From NCBI GenBank assembly GCA_023205875.1, contig CP060760.1:496001-560000 (forward strand): a stretch of DNA of 64,000 nucleotides, in the 5' to 3' direction. The DNA comes from Chloropicon primus (Eukaryota > Chlorophyta > Chloropicophyceae > Chloropicales > Chloropicaceae). The notes under the pieces were generated by a model. It ran no database searches, was not told where the DNA came from, and saw only the letters and a program-made list of their open reading frames with translations. Each line of letters opens with the position of its first letter. The first letter of the stretch is position 1. The translations under genes were made by a program, and so were the position numbers. Below, piece by piece: positions 28,554 through 38,257 of the stretch.

Positions 28554-30614
28554 ATGTCGTCGCTCCTCCTCCTGGTGCTCTGCGTCCTTGCGCTTGCTGC
28601 TGATCCGGGCTTCGGGCTCCGGCAGTCGGAATCCGGCTTGCCGACCTCGCCGAACGACCTGCAGAACCGCATCGTGACCGAGTTCACGACCGCTTCGGCG
28701 TGCGTTCTCCTCTTGCACACGAAGGGCCAGTCAGGGTGCTATGGTCGGACGTCGAAAGCGCCCCTGCGCTACTACGCGGACTACGCTGGGAAGGAGGAAC
28801 CTGTGGTGCTCGTCGTGGAGGAGGAAGAAGTCCCCCACTTCCTGGAGAACTTGGTCGAGGAGGGATCCCCTCTCGCCAAAGGGGTGAGGGGGGCCCTGAT
28901 CATCAGGAGGGGGGACGGCCTGGGCAGGCCTTCGAGCTTCTCCCCAGAGGAGCGGTTCCCGGACGGAAACTTCGCGCCTTACGACGACAAGACCTACGCC
29001 TGGAACCCCAACGGGCTTGACCTGCTGAGGACGGGCAAGGCCATGCCGCCGCTGTACGCCCTCTCGGTGGAGGAGTCGGAGGCCTTCAGGGAGATGGTCG
29101 ACTGGAACAAGAACGAGGGGTACAGCTACCCGCAGTACGTGGCGGACTTGACGACGGAGATGCTCGCGGCCGAGGAGGCCAACAGCTTCGAGTGCCTGGA
29201 CAAGAGCACGTGCCTGCCGATCGGGGGGTACACCGTCGCCTCGACCCTTCCGCCGTCGGCGGCAGCATCTTCCCCGGGCCAAGACTGCGTGCTCGTTCTG
29301 GCCCAGGTCGGCAACAGCAACATCTTCCACGGACTTAACAAGGGGGCAGAGGCGTCCATCTCCGGGCTGGTGGCAGCCGCTGCTGCATACGAAGCCGTGG
29401 CGAGGGCAGTCAAATCGTCAGGGGAGGCGCCGAAGAGGAGGCTGGCCTTTGGTTTGATCGGGAGCGAGGGATACGGGTTGGCCGGGTCGAGGAGGCTGGC
29501 GCACAACCTCAAGAACGAATCGTATTCGCTCGGGGGCTGCTCCAGGAAGGACATCTCTTACATTGTCGAGGTCGGCCCGGTGGGTCTGGCGGCGGCAAAG
29601 GACTCGTCCAAGGAGTATTACTTGCACATGACCCCCGAAGCTGAGCAGGACAACGCCACAGTGTTCGACATCTTCAAGACAGCCGCCGCGGGTGTAGAGG
29701 GCGCTGTTGATGTGGAAAAGCCAACGGGGACGCCGGGCATACCCCCGAGCTCTTTGATGTCTTTTCAGAACCCGAATTCCGATGGCAAATCAATCCCAGG
29801 CTTGGTGCTGACCGACTACGACCAAAGAATCTCCAACAGGTACCTTTCCAGTTACATGGACGATGCGACCAACGTGGACATTTCCTCCGTGTATTCCGCC
29901 TCGAATCTGTTGTCGAGGGCGTTGTACATGCTCGCTTCGGACTCTTCCGCGGACTCCATCAAGATTGACGGGGACCTGCTCAACTCGACGGTCCACGCGA
30001 TGTCAGATTGCTTGCTGACCTCAAAGCCAGGGCTGCAGTGCCCTTTGGTCCAGCAGATCGCGGACAGCTCCTTGACACAGGCCTCGTTTTATCCCGGGGT
30101 GGTTTCTTACCAGGTGCAGAACGACCAGAGTCCAAACGACAAGACAGATCTGATGCGATTTTTGTGGGGTTTCTTGGCGACTCGTTCCGAGGGCTTGGAG
30201 GACGTGAAGAAAATTGCGGGCGCCCCGCACTGCGACTTTCCCTCTGGAAAGCGGAAGTGTGAGAGCGAGCAAGAAGTTTGCGTGCGGTGGAAGTCAGCCG
30301 AAAAAGGAGCGAACGGGAGATGCGTTGCTGCGAGTGTTCAGTACATCCCCGCCTGGTCTCACCATCTCGCGTACAAGGTGAACAAGGACGGTTATGGCAA
30401 GTGGGGGGTCGATGGGACCGTCGACACCGTCAGCGACGAGATCTGGACAGAGAGCTACTGGCCCCCCGATTCTCCCAGCGCGCTTGTCTACCTGAGCGAA
30501 GGCTTTCTCTACGAGTGTGTCATGTTCTTCGTTGGACTGGGGCTCACCCTGTCGTGGTTCTGGGCGATGAAGAAGGCGAACACCAAAATCGACAAGGAGA
30601 TGAAGCAGTGGTGA
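28554..30614 (+). CDS. Nicastrin, gamma-secretase subunit
   Basis: Type I membrane glycoprotein that gates substrate entry to the gamma-secretase complex (with presenilin, APH-1 and PEN-2). It is 686 aa and intronless. The ATG at 28554 opens a signal peptide (MSSLLLLVLCVLALA). Diagnostic parts are CLPIGGYTVASTLPP, the peptidase-like fold with GLNKGAEASISGLVAAAAAY and FGLIGSEGYGLAGSRRL, and a C-terminal ESYWPPDS block. A single transmembrane helix follows (ECVMFFVGLGLTLSWFWAM), with a short basic tail. Length matches the family (about 700 aa). The animal DYIGS motif is here YGLAGS, so the match is partial there. Plants and some green algae are known to keep this complex. Confidence 0.85.
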   Translation: MSSLLLLVLCVLALAADPGFGLRQSESGLPTSPNDLQNRIVTEFTTASACVLLLHTKGQSGCYGRTSKAPLRYYADYAGKEEPVVLVVEEEEVPHFLENLVEEGSPLAKGVRGALIIRRGDGLGRPSSFSPEERFPDGNFAPYDDKTYAWNPNGLDLLRTGKAMPPLYALSVEESEAFREMVDWNKNEGYSYPQYVADLTTEMLAAEEANSFECLDKSTCLPIGGYTVASTLPPSAAASSPGQDCVLVLAQVGNSNIFHGLNKGAEASISGLVAAAAAYEAVARAVKSSGEAPKRRLAFGLIGSEGYGLAGSRRLAHNLKNESYSLGGCSRKDISYIVEVGPVGLAAAKDSSKEYYLHMTPEAEQDNATVFDIFKTAAAGVEGAVDVEKPTGTPGIPPSSLMSFQNPNSDGKSIPGLVLTDYDQRISNRYLSSYMDDATNVDISSVYSASNLLSRALYMLASDSSADSIKIDGDLLNSTVHAMSDCLLTSKPGLQCPLVQQIADSSLTQASFYPGVVSYQVQNDQSPNDKTDLMRFLWGFLATRSEGLEDVKKIAGAPHCDFPSGKRKCESEQEVCVRWKSAEKGANGRCVAASVQYIPAWSHHLAYKVNKDGYGKWGVDGTVDTVSDEIWTESYWPPDSPSALVYLSEGFLYECVMFFVGLGLTLSWFWAMKKANTKIDKEMKQW

Positions 30615-30721
30615 TGACGGTGGGTGGTTTTTTTGGTTGTATATGATATAGAATGTATGTATGTTGTACAGGAAGTGAAAACACGTTCGCACACGCCCCG
30701 GCCTGCTCGCTCGCTCTCGCC

Positions 30722-31711
30722 TCAAATTTCCAAGTGGATGTTGACCCTCTTCAGCTGGTCGAACCCGAGCACGAGCGTCTTCCCCGACTTGAAAATCTTG
30801 TTCCACGTCTTGCGCCCGAACGCGTTTTCATTCCTCTTGCTCTTGAAGGGTGCAAGCTCGACTTCGCCTTTGTCGAGGTCTACCCTTCTCGTCGTCATGA
30901 CCACTCTGAGCGTGCTGTGCATGTCGTTCTTGCTCTTCTTCACCTCGACGCCCTCGAGAACGAACGAGTCTTTGGGCATCTCCACGCAGAGGGGCAGCTC
31001 CGAGAACCGGTCGAGGTCACCCGGAATTCGAAGCTCCCTCTCTGCCCCCGGGGAAGAGACCTCGATCTCTATGTCGTCCGAGACGTCTTCGCCGAGGTCC
31101 TCCGCGAGCGCCTCGCCGTACGCCCTGCTGAAGAGCCCAATATCGTCAAGAGTCGGGGAGCCGAACTTGTTGTCCAACTTGTCGATCCGGATGTAAACCT
31201 TGCCTCGAGACGCTTCGAAACCGAAGGAGAAGATGTCCAGCTGCAAGCCGCCGCCCTCTCTTAGTCTCGAAATGGCTCTCTCCGCAGACTCGAACGCTTT
31301 GGTCCCCACGTCGTTCGAGCCCGTCAGCACGGCCCCGGGCTTGTCCAACTCCTTCAGTTTGAAATGGCCTTTCGCTCCTTCCTCCTCCTCAAGCAGCCAG
31401 TCCGCCTCCGCCTCGTCCGATCCTCCCAGCGATGAACAGGCGAAGGTATGCCGCGACAACGCCCGACGCACGTGCGGTGAGGCCGAGGAACTCCCCCAAA
31501 ACCCGTGTTGACCCGAACCAACCGCCTTCCTGGATTTGCTCCACAACACTGCCACCGCCGTTTTCCTGGAACTCCCGAGACGAAAGCGCCGGACGTCTCC
31601 ACCATCACAGCACGAAAACGTACCTACACTCGTCCCGGTTCCACGCTCCCGACCCCTCGTGCACCCCTTGGCCTTGCTGAGCAACATGCGGCTCGTCCTC
31701 GTGGCCCTCAT
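30722..31711 (-). CDS. RimP-like ribosome maturation factor, plastid-targeted
   Basis: 329 aa from the ATG at 31711 (MRATRTSRMLLSKAKGCTRG). The N-terminal about 120 residues are Arg/Ser-rich and low in acids, like a plastid transit peptide. The C-terminal half has the RimP/DUF150 hallmark DDIEIEVSSPGAERELRIPG. It is preceded by FSRAYGEAL and IRIDKLDNKF and followed by a strand-rich domain (FVLEGVEVKK, GEVELAPFKS). In bacteria RimP aids 30S maturation. A plastid 30S role is inferred. Neighbours: it is convergent with nicastrin and head-to-head with the TTLL9-like gene. Confidence 0.75.
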   Translation of the reverse strand: MRATRTSRMLLSKAKGCTRGRERGTGTSVGTFSCCDGGDVRRFRLGSSRKTAVAVLWSKSRKAVGSGQHGFWGSSSASPHVRRALSRHTFACSSLGGSDEAEADWLLEEEEGAKGHFKLKELDKPGAVLTGSNDVGTKAFESAERAISRLREGGGLQLDIFSFGFEASRGKVYIRIDKLDNKFGSPTLDDIGLFSRAYGEALAEDLGEDVSDDIEIEVSSPGAERELRIPGDLDRFSELPLCVEMPKDSFVLEGVEVKKSKNDMHSTLRVVMTTRRVDLDKGEVELAPFKSKRNENAFGRKTWNKIFKSGKTLVLGFDQLKRVNIHLEI

Positions 31712-32291
31712 CCTTCCTGCAACCGAGGCCTCCAAATCTCCAAATCCCAACTCTTCGATGCAAAAATTGGACGAAACCCATAAATTTTGGTACCTCCCGA
31801 AAGCTGGAGAGACGCTCTTTCGTCTTCACCTCCTTTTGCCGTAATCCTCAAGCCGTGGCGTCGTCAATCCTCCCTCCCGTCTTCGTCGACCGAGCCTTCC
31901 TTCGTCCTTCCCCTATTTCATTTTTTGAATTTCATTTTTGAAACTTCTGCAGATGACAGAACTGCCTCAGCGTTGCTGGAGGGGATCCCAATCTTGCGCA
32001 CAAGCTTGCCTGACACCTCCTCCGGGGCGTTGTTCGACACCTTTCCCGGTTCAGAGGACCACCGGGACTCCAAGGTGTCAACTTGGGCGCCAGCCAAGGC
32101 CTCGGAGAACATCTTGGGCGCCAGGGCTGGAAGGCTGGCTTTGCAGAGGGGCACCAGGAGGTTGTCCAGAAGGTTTTCAGGAGGTTTGCTCCTTTCGCTT
32201 GACCTTTCATCACAGCGGGTTCACAGAGGGTTTTGCTGGGCTTGTGGTGGCGTGCGAGCGTGCGTGTGTGCCGGACGAAGCGGTGAAGAAG
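31712..32291. other. Head-to-head spacer, RimP-like / TTLL9-like
   Basis: 580 bp between divergent starts. The TTLL9-like frame stays open upstream to about 31938, but that extension (Cys/Arg/Pro-rich) has no family similarity, so I treat it as 5' UTR or an unproven exon. Confidence 0.45.
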
Positions 32292-33686
32292 ATGGAGAGG
32301 GAGAAGAGGTACCTGGCGTACAAGTCGTACAACCCCTCGAGGGTCATACGTTTTGGCACGACCATGCACAACTGCCTGGCTTTCAACGTGCTGAAGAGCA
32401 GGCAGTGGCAAGAGACGCAGATGGACGATTGGGACATATTTTACGCGGACACCGGTTGGATCCACGAGAACTTGCCGTACTCCGGCTTCGCGAGCGGTGG
32501 CCTTCGGTTAAACGAGTGGCAGAAGGTGAACCACTTCCCGAACCACGTGGAGCTGACGCGCAAGGACTTGATGGTGAAGAACCTCAAGCGCATGAAGAAG
32601 AACTTGGAGAAGGAGGGGCGCCTGGAGGATGCGAAGGAGCTCGATTTCTTCCCACAGACGTACCACATGCCTTCGGAGGCCTCCCTGTTCATCCGGAAGT
32701 TCAAGGAGCTGAGGCAGAACGGAGAGAACCAGACTTGGATCATGAAGCCCATCGGCAGGGCCCAGGGCAAAGGAATCTTCCTGGTCAACAAGCTCAGCCA
32801 GATCGAAGCTTGGCTCAAGGAGAGGGGCAGCCAGAAGGCGGAGAACTGCTGCTACGAGGACTACGTGTGCCAGCGGTACATCTCTGACCCCATGCTGATC
32901 TGTGGCAGGAAGTTCGATCTCAGGATCTACGCCCTGTGCCTGTCTTACGTGCCCCTGAAAGTTTACTTGTACAGGGACGGCTTTGCCCGGTTCTCGAACA
33001 CCAGGTTCAGCATGAACAAGGACGACTTGTCCAACAACTACATTCATTTGACGAATCACTCGATTCAAAAGCAGGACGCGAGCTACAACTCCAAGGTCAC
33101 GGACTTGAAGTGGCCCATAGGAAGCCTGAGGAAGCACATGTCCGCTACGTACGGCCCGGACGTGGCCAACAAGGTCTTCGATGACCTGCAGCAGCTCATC
33201 ATCAACTCCCTCCTTTCGGTGCAGAAGGTCATCATCAACGACAGGCACTGTTTCGAGCTCTACGGGTACGACGTCATGTTCAGCGAGGACCTCAAGCCCT
33301 GGCTGATCGAGGTGAACGCCTCCCCGAGCATGTCTGCCGACACGGACTCGGACAGGAAGCTCAAGATGGGACTCCTCGATGACATGCTCAGCGTCATCGA
33401 CATCGAGCAGAAGTGGTCGTGCTTTGGAAAGACGCCGCCGAGGGTGGGCGGCTTCGACGTGATTTATGACGAGAACGGGCCCACGAAACCCCACAGCAAC
33501 TCGTCGATCCACTCCTTCTTGGGCTGCGCGAACGACAGGGAGAGGCAGCTGATGCAGCTGCAGAAGGAGTGGGAGTCCTGCAACGCAAAGGTGATGTCCG
33601 GAGCCGTGTCTCAAGAGAACCTCGACCATTACGTGAACGTCTCGAAAACCACGAGCAAGAGCTTGCACTCTTCTGCGTTCAGGTGA
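32292..33686 (+). CDS. Tubulin tyrosine ligase-like protein, TTLL9-like
   Basis: Predicted ATP-grasp enzyme that adds glutamate chains to axonemal tubulin, 464 aa. The start is MEREKRYLAY at 32292. Conserved parts, in order, are RVIRFGTTMHNCL, HFPNHVELTRKDLMVKNLKR, DFFPQTYHMPSE, WIMKPIGRAQGKGIFL (ATP loop), CGRKFDLRIYALCLSYVPLK, YRDGFARFSNTRFSMN, YIHLTNHSIQK, FELYGYDVMFSEDLKPWLIE and VNASPS (Mg/ATP site). The C-terminus has RVGGFDVIYDE and HSFLGCANDRERQL, close to vertebrate and Chlamydomonas TTLL9, which glutamylates flagellar B-tubules. A TGTAA motif lies 85 nt past the stop (33771). This is a strong sign that the organism makes cilia. Confidence 0.9.
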   Translation: MEREKRYLAYKSYNPSRVIRFGTTMHNCLAFNVLKSRQWQETQMDDWDIFYADTGWIHENLPYSGFASGGLRLNEWQKVNHFPNHVELTRKDLMVKNLKRMKKNLEKEGRLEDAKELDFFPQTYHMPSEASLFIRKFKELRQNGENQTWIMKPIGRAQGKGIFLVNKLSQIEAWLKERGSQKAENCCYEDYVCQRYISDPMLICGRKFDLRIYALCLSYVPLKVYLYRDGFARFSNTRFSMNKDDLSNNYIHLTNHSIQKQDASYNSKVTDLKWPIGSLRKHMSATYGPDVANKVFDDLQQLIINSLLSVQKVIINDRHCFELYGYDVMFSEDLKPWLIEVNASPSMSADTDSDRKLKMGLLDDMLSVIDIEQKWSCFGKTPPRVGGFDVIYDENGPTKPHSNSSIHSFLGCANDRERQLMQLQKEWESCNAKVMSGAVSQENLDHYVNVSKTTSKSLHSSAFR

Positions 33687-33918
33687 AGAGCCCGGCACGT
33701 ATGAATATACAAAAAAGGAGAAGAAAAAGGAAAAGAGGTGGGGCGACTGGATGACCAAGCCGTGCGACAATGTAAGAAAGTAAGTTTGTCTTCAACGGTT
33801 TGCGTTTTTTTTGTATGTTTGTTTTACAAGTCGTCAGTCGTAGTGAACGAGCTAAAGTTATCATCAGAGAAACAAAAAGTGTGTGGTGCCAGTAGTGCCT
33901 CCACCAAGACCACCTCGG

Positions 33919-34620
33919 TTACTTTCTCAGGCCAATCTTGTGGTAGGTGCTATCGCAGGAGGTGCTGCAAGCGCCCTTGCACTTCCTTCCCACCTGGGGC
34001 TTCTGTCCGCCCTCAGCAACGCGCAGGATGGGGTCCCTCTTCGTCCTGGTCCCCAATGCGAGCTCAGCAGTCTTGCTGAACGCTCCCTTGCTCTCCGTCG
34101 TGTACGACTTGTCCTGGCTCGTGGACTTCCCAGCCGTCTTCGTCATGGTCAGCGAGTTCTCTCTGTTTCCGGTCATAGGCACCGCCCTGTCCAAGGCCTT
34201 GGAACCGGTCCAGATGCACTCGTTCACCTTCTTGGACTCGGGCTGCTTGAATATCTTCGCAGGGTTGTTGTACGCCAGCTCGTTCAGGGTCACGAAGTAA
34301 GAGCTGTGGAGCCCAGGACCGTGCTTGAACAAATTCTCCTGGGACACGGGCTGAACCCACCCCGCCACGTCCTTCCTCTCCGGTATGATGTCCTCCCCCA
34401 ACTTGCCCTCTGAAGTGAACGACGCCTTCATCGTCGTCGAGCTCCCGTACTCGGAAAAAGGTATGTGCTTGCCATACATGCTCTTCCCCCCTTGGGTATC
34501 CTCCTTGGCTTGGAAATCCTCCACCCAATTATCAATGCCCACTCCCAGCCTGTACTGGTTCTTGTGCCCGCTCAAACCGATGCCAGAACCACATCCTCGA
34601 CTCCAGCGTTGGAATTCCAT
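33919..34620 (-). CDS. Uncharacterised protein, possible ciliary microtubule inner protein
   Basis: 233 aa from the ATG at 34620 (MEFQRWSRGCGSG). No enzyme motif is seen. The protein is rich in Lys, Ser, Thr, Gly and Tyr with little predicted helix, like many axonemal inner proteins. It has GHKNQYRLGVGIDNWVEDF followed by FSEYGSSTTMKASF. This spacing of N-x-Y, W-x-E and Y-x-x-T recalls CFAP68-type proteins, but the match is weak. A Cys pair cluster (CKGACSTSC) lies near the C-terminus. It is convergent with the TTLL9-like gene. The gene is likely real by codon use; the function is a guess. A CAAGCAG acceptor-like site just before the ATG hints at an upstream exon. Confidence 0.6.
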   Translation of the reverse strand: MEFQRWSRGCGSGIGLSGHKNQYRLGVGIDNWVEDFQAKEDTQGGKSMYGKHIPFSEYGSSTTMKASFTSEGKLGEDIIPERKDVAGWVQPVSQENLFKHGPGLHSSYFVTLNELAYNNPAKIFKQPESKKVNECIWTGSKALDRAVPMTGNRENSLTMTKTAGKSTSQDKSYTTESKGAFSKTAELALGTRTKRDPILRVAEGGQKPQVGRKCKGACSTSCDSTYHKIGLRK

Positions 34621-35194
34621 CCCTGCTTGTGCCTCTTCAACGTCTTGCCTTGGCCTCTTCCCTTCCTCTGCCTTGCTTCGACCAATCCTACTTCCTCTTC
34701 CTCTTCCCCTAAACAAAAGTTTGGCAAAAGTCAAACTCGCTCGTTAATCATTCCCCGCAATTCGAGCCTGCTCTCGGGAGAGGAGGAAGAGGAGAGAGGA
34801 GAGTTGGAGGGGATCAGGGGGAGGAAAGGGGAAGGCGGCGACGGCGTGGCGAGGTACGGGAAGTGGGAGGGGTACGAAACGAAAGAGCGTCTTTTGGGCT
34901 TTCCGCTCGTACAAAACTCGAAGGGGTTGGGCCTCACGGAGGGAAGCCAGGAGGCGTTGGAAGAGGCGGAGCGCCAGAGGGCGAAGGGAAGAGGGGACAC
35001 ATTGGGTCGGTGGGTTCGAAGCGGTGATGGAAGGGGAGAAGGGGCGCGGACGGGTTCGATTGGTTGGTCACGGAATCGCTTAAGTTTCCACGGGGCAGAA
35101 CCGTCTCGACTTTGTCGTCGTCGTCGTTCGAGAGGAGAGGACAGGAGAGGACAGGAGATCACGACGAAAAAGTTGTTTGGGTTTGCGTGCGGAC
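34621..35194. other. Head-to-head spacer upstream of RRP43
   Basis: 574 bp, purine-rich with many GGGGAAGG-like runs and a GAGAGGACAGGAGAGGACAG tandem at about 35131-35155. Open frames on both strands lack any domain. Confidence 0.45.
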
Positions 35195-36244
35195 ATGCAG
35201 GAAGCGGAGGCCTTTAAGAGGCTGTACCCCGAGGAGTACCTGGATCGATTCCTGGTCAAGGACATCAGGCCGGACGGGCGGGGGCTCAGGAGCACGAGGG
35301 AGATCTCCGTCCACGCCTCCCCGCTTTCCAGTGCTCCAGGCTCTGCAGTCGTGAGGATGGGGAACACGACCGTCATCACCTCGGTGGAACTGGGCTTGTT
35401 CGACTTGGGCGAGGAAAGGTAAGTGGCGGCGGGTGCGAGTGCGTGTGCGGTTTGTGTTTTTTTGTGCGCTCTTTTGTAAGCTTTCCTCTTTCTCCTCCTC
35501 TGACTTTTTGAATTCCTTCTTCCCTTTTGCCGTTTGGGCAGCGTCGCCGGGAGGCTGGAACACGAGCTCGACGTCGGGCCGCTCGGAACCACGCACAACA
35601 ACGGGAGCATCGCGAGGAACCGGCAGCAGACCTCGGCCGTCTCGGGGAGAGTTCGCCAGATCCTGTGCAGGTCGATCGACCTGGGGTCCCTGAAGCTCTC
35701 GGAGCCCGGGGAGGAGGCCTCGCCTGGGGGCGGCAAGGCGTGGGCCCTGCACGTCAAGTCCGTCTGCCTCTCGCTGGACGGCTGCCTCTTCGACGCCACC
35801 CTGGCCTCGGCCGTGGCCGCGCTCGCCACCCTGCGGTTTCCTCGCAGGCTGGAGCAGCTGGGAGAGGACGCCGCCGGGGAGGACGGCGGGCGGCCCGAAG
35901 GGGACGGCGCGCTCCGATTCCTTTGGGTCCCCGCGTGCACCGCCGTGGCCCTCCACAAGGGCCGGCTCCTGGTGGACCCCACGGACTTCGAGGAGTCCCT
36001 GGCGAGCGCGGTGGTCGCCGTGGTCTGGGGGCGGAGGGCGGACTCCCCCGGCGGCGAGGAGCCGGAGGTCCTGGCCCTGGAGCTGGGCTCCGAGGGCCAG
36101 AGGGCCTCGGTGGACGCCCAGCTCGTCCGCAGGTGCCTCGGGGTCTGCGGCGGGAGGGGAACCTCCCAGAGGCTGGCCGCCCTCGCGAGTCTTCTCGTGG
36201 AGGACATCGATGGAGGCGAGGCGGACGGGATGATGGAGGCGTGA
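35195..36244 (+). CDS. Exosome core subunit RRP43 (EXOSC8-like) (2 exons)
   Basis: Non-catalytic RNase PH-like ring subunit of the RNA exosome, 308 aa. Exons are 35195-35418 and 35542-36244; the 123-nt intron has GTAAGT and GGCAG ends and is phase 2. The N-terminus has FKRLYPEEYLDRFLVKDIRP and DGRGLRSTREISV, then GSAVVRMGNTTVITSVELGL. The second exon has VRQILCRSIDL and VCLSLDGCLFDATLASAVAA, a block diagnostic for RRP43 among the RNase PH paralogues. It is slightly longer than human EXOSC8 because of an acidic insert (EDAAGEDGGRPEGDG). The catalytic residues of bacterial RNase PH are absent, as in all eukaryotic ring subunits. Confidence 0.88.
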
Positions 36245-38257
36245 AGAAGAAGAAGAAGAGGGGCAGGGGGAGGCACACACAGAGAGAGAGAGAGACTGTG
36301 GGCTTCGGCTGGCTCGTTTGTATGGGACCACGCATCAATTGTTATTTGTACATTATTCATTGTTGTCTGCTTGCTTGCTTGCTTGTTGTAGTTGGGCAGA
36401 CGTTACTTTCTCTCCGAAGTTTTTTTTTTGCTGGCGGAACAGCTGTCCGTCTCTGGAGGCTCTGGGAGGGTGGAGAAGGGAATGCTGGACGCGGGAAGCG
36501 AGCGAGTGAGAGAGATCAATCACCTTCCTTGACAATGAATTTCATTTCATTTCACCACGAGGCTTGCACCGACCTTGGTCCCGGCCGGAGGGTGGCCATC
36601 GTGTGCACAGCTTTCGGAGACAGACAGTGGAATCCCAGGGGGGGAGATGGGGCACAGGAGGATCTTATCTCTTGACCCCAGAATCTTTGGAGACGGGAGG
36701 CCCCAAAGAAGGCGGTGCAGTCCAAAGGCCCCCCAAAAGGACGTTATTGGGTCTGTCTCCTCCTCCTCCTCCGGGGGTGCGGAGATGGAGACGAGCCCGT
36801 CGAGGATCCTTCGGAGACCGAGGCGAGGATTGAATGGCGAGGATTGAATTCAATCCAAGTCATTCTTCCAGAGACCTTCAATTCAGGAAGCTTTTGTAAG
36901 TTGAACGTCTTTTGTATAAACGTCTTTTATATAAACGTCTTTCGCGGAACCACTTTTTTGTCTTCATCGTGTGTTCTCTACAAGCGGAGCAGAGGAGGAA
37001 AGGCGCGAAAGGGTCGAGCGACGGGTGGCTAGCGAGGAGCGATCAGAGAGGAGGCGCAGGCGAGAGCGATCCACAGGTGCGGAGAGGGAGGGTCAAACGA
37101 TGCCCTCGAGTTCGGAGACGGACGGGAGGACGGGATTCTCTCGCCCTCCGATGCTTTTTCTTCGTTTTCTTCGTTTTCTTCGTTTGCGTCTCCTCGCCTC
37201 CTTGGTTTTTTTTCGCGGGAAACCTCGATCTGACTCTGGGTCCTTCCCCTCTTCTGTTTTGTAGGAAGGCAGCGAGCAACAAGCGAATCTTACGTCGGAC
37301 CTTACGTCAGGAGGAAAAGAAGGTACGAGGCGCCGAACATCTCCCTCGTCGTCAAAACCCGGGGCGAGGAATTGCGTTAATCGAAGCCGAGACGGGTTGG
37401 GCGAGATTCCCTTCCCTCTCTCGCCGTCGAGGCCGAGCCGTCGCCCTCCTCCGCCTTCCGCTAATGCAGCCTCCTCCTCTCGTTCTTCCTTGCTTCCTTC
37501 CTTCTTTGCTTGCTTTTTTTCTCCACTATCTACAATCCATCCCACCCAGTTTAGCCTTTGGTTTTGCCTTGGCTTGGGTTTGGGTTTGGGTTTGGGGGGT
37601 TTTGGTGGGCTGTGCACCGCCCGATCGACTTGCACCTGGTTTGAACAGTGCAGGTACCTCCCCTCTCCAGCCGAAGAGGAGTGCGCGGGTTTGGGTTGGT
37701 GGAATTTTTTTCGGCTCTGCTCTGCTTTGGCGGTTCTGTGTTGCAGATCTTCACAGGCTGTACCCTGTCAGGATTGTGATCCATTCACTTGAGCGAACGC
37801 AGCGAACGAAAGCGAACCATCGAGGAGACAAAAACCAAGACGACGACGACGACAAGGTCGACGACGAAGTTCGACCGAGAACTACACGACCCAAGAGGTG
37901 AGTCGAGTCGACGGCGCTCGGAGAGTCCCTCGCGCGACTCGACGGCGCCCGCACCTCATTCGCCGTCTTGTTCTAACCCCCCTTTCTCTCTCTCTCTCTT
38001 GACCCTTGGCCACGCCAAAAAAATGACCTAGGACTTGGAACATTGCGAGGAAAGGGAGCGTTCAACTCGCTTTCAACGACGACAGCAAAGCTGAAGGTTT
38101 CTAGCCAGGACACGATCGACCCACTAGCCGATAGCGGGTTTCGCATTCCGTGACACGACGTAGTTTCGTACAATCCCCCAGATTTTTTTTCCGCGACTCG
38201 CTTTTGCGCGGGCTGCACCCAGTTTACCAGTACTTGGAAGATCGAGATCAATCAATC
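36245..38257. other. 2-kb region without a recognised gene
   Basis: The longest gene-poor stretch in the window. Open frames up to about 330 codons on + (36912-37901) and 180 on - are low complexity with poly-F or poly-R/K runs, so I do not call them. Repeats seen: three copies of ACGTCTTT with TATAA between (36904-36942), (TTCGTTTTC)n at 37156-37185, (GGTTTG)n near 37575-37595 and a GACGAC run at 37838-37852. Splice-like sites (TTTTGTAG at 37257-37264, GTGCAG at 37648-37653, TTGCAG at 37741-37746, GAGGTGAGT near 37895) would allow a spliced 5' UTR for the aminotransferase gene. That is inference. Confidence 0.5.

Noticed and set aside
31938-32291. In-frame upstream extension of the TTLL9-like gene
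   Set aside because: Cys/Arg/Pro-rich without similarity to TTLL proteins, which begin near the chosen start.
36912-37901. 329-codon + frame
   Set aside because: Poly-Phe, Arg and Asp runs from simple repeats; no domain or sensible start.
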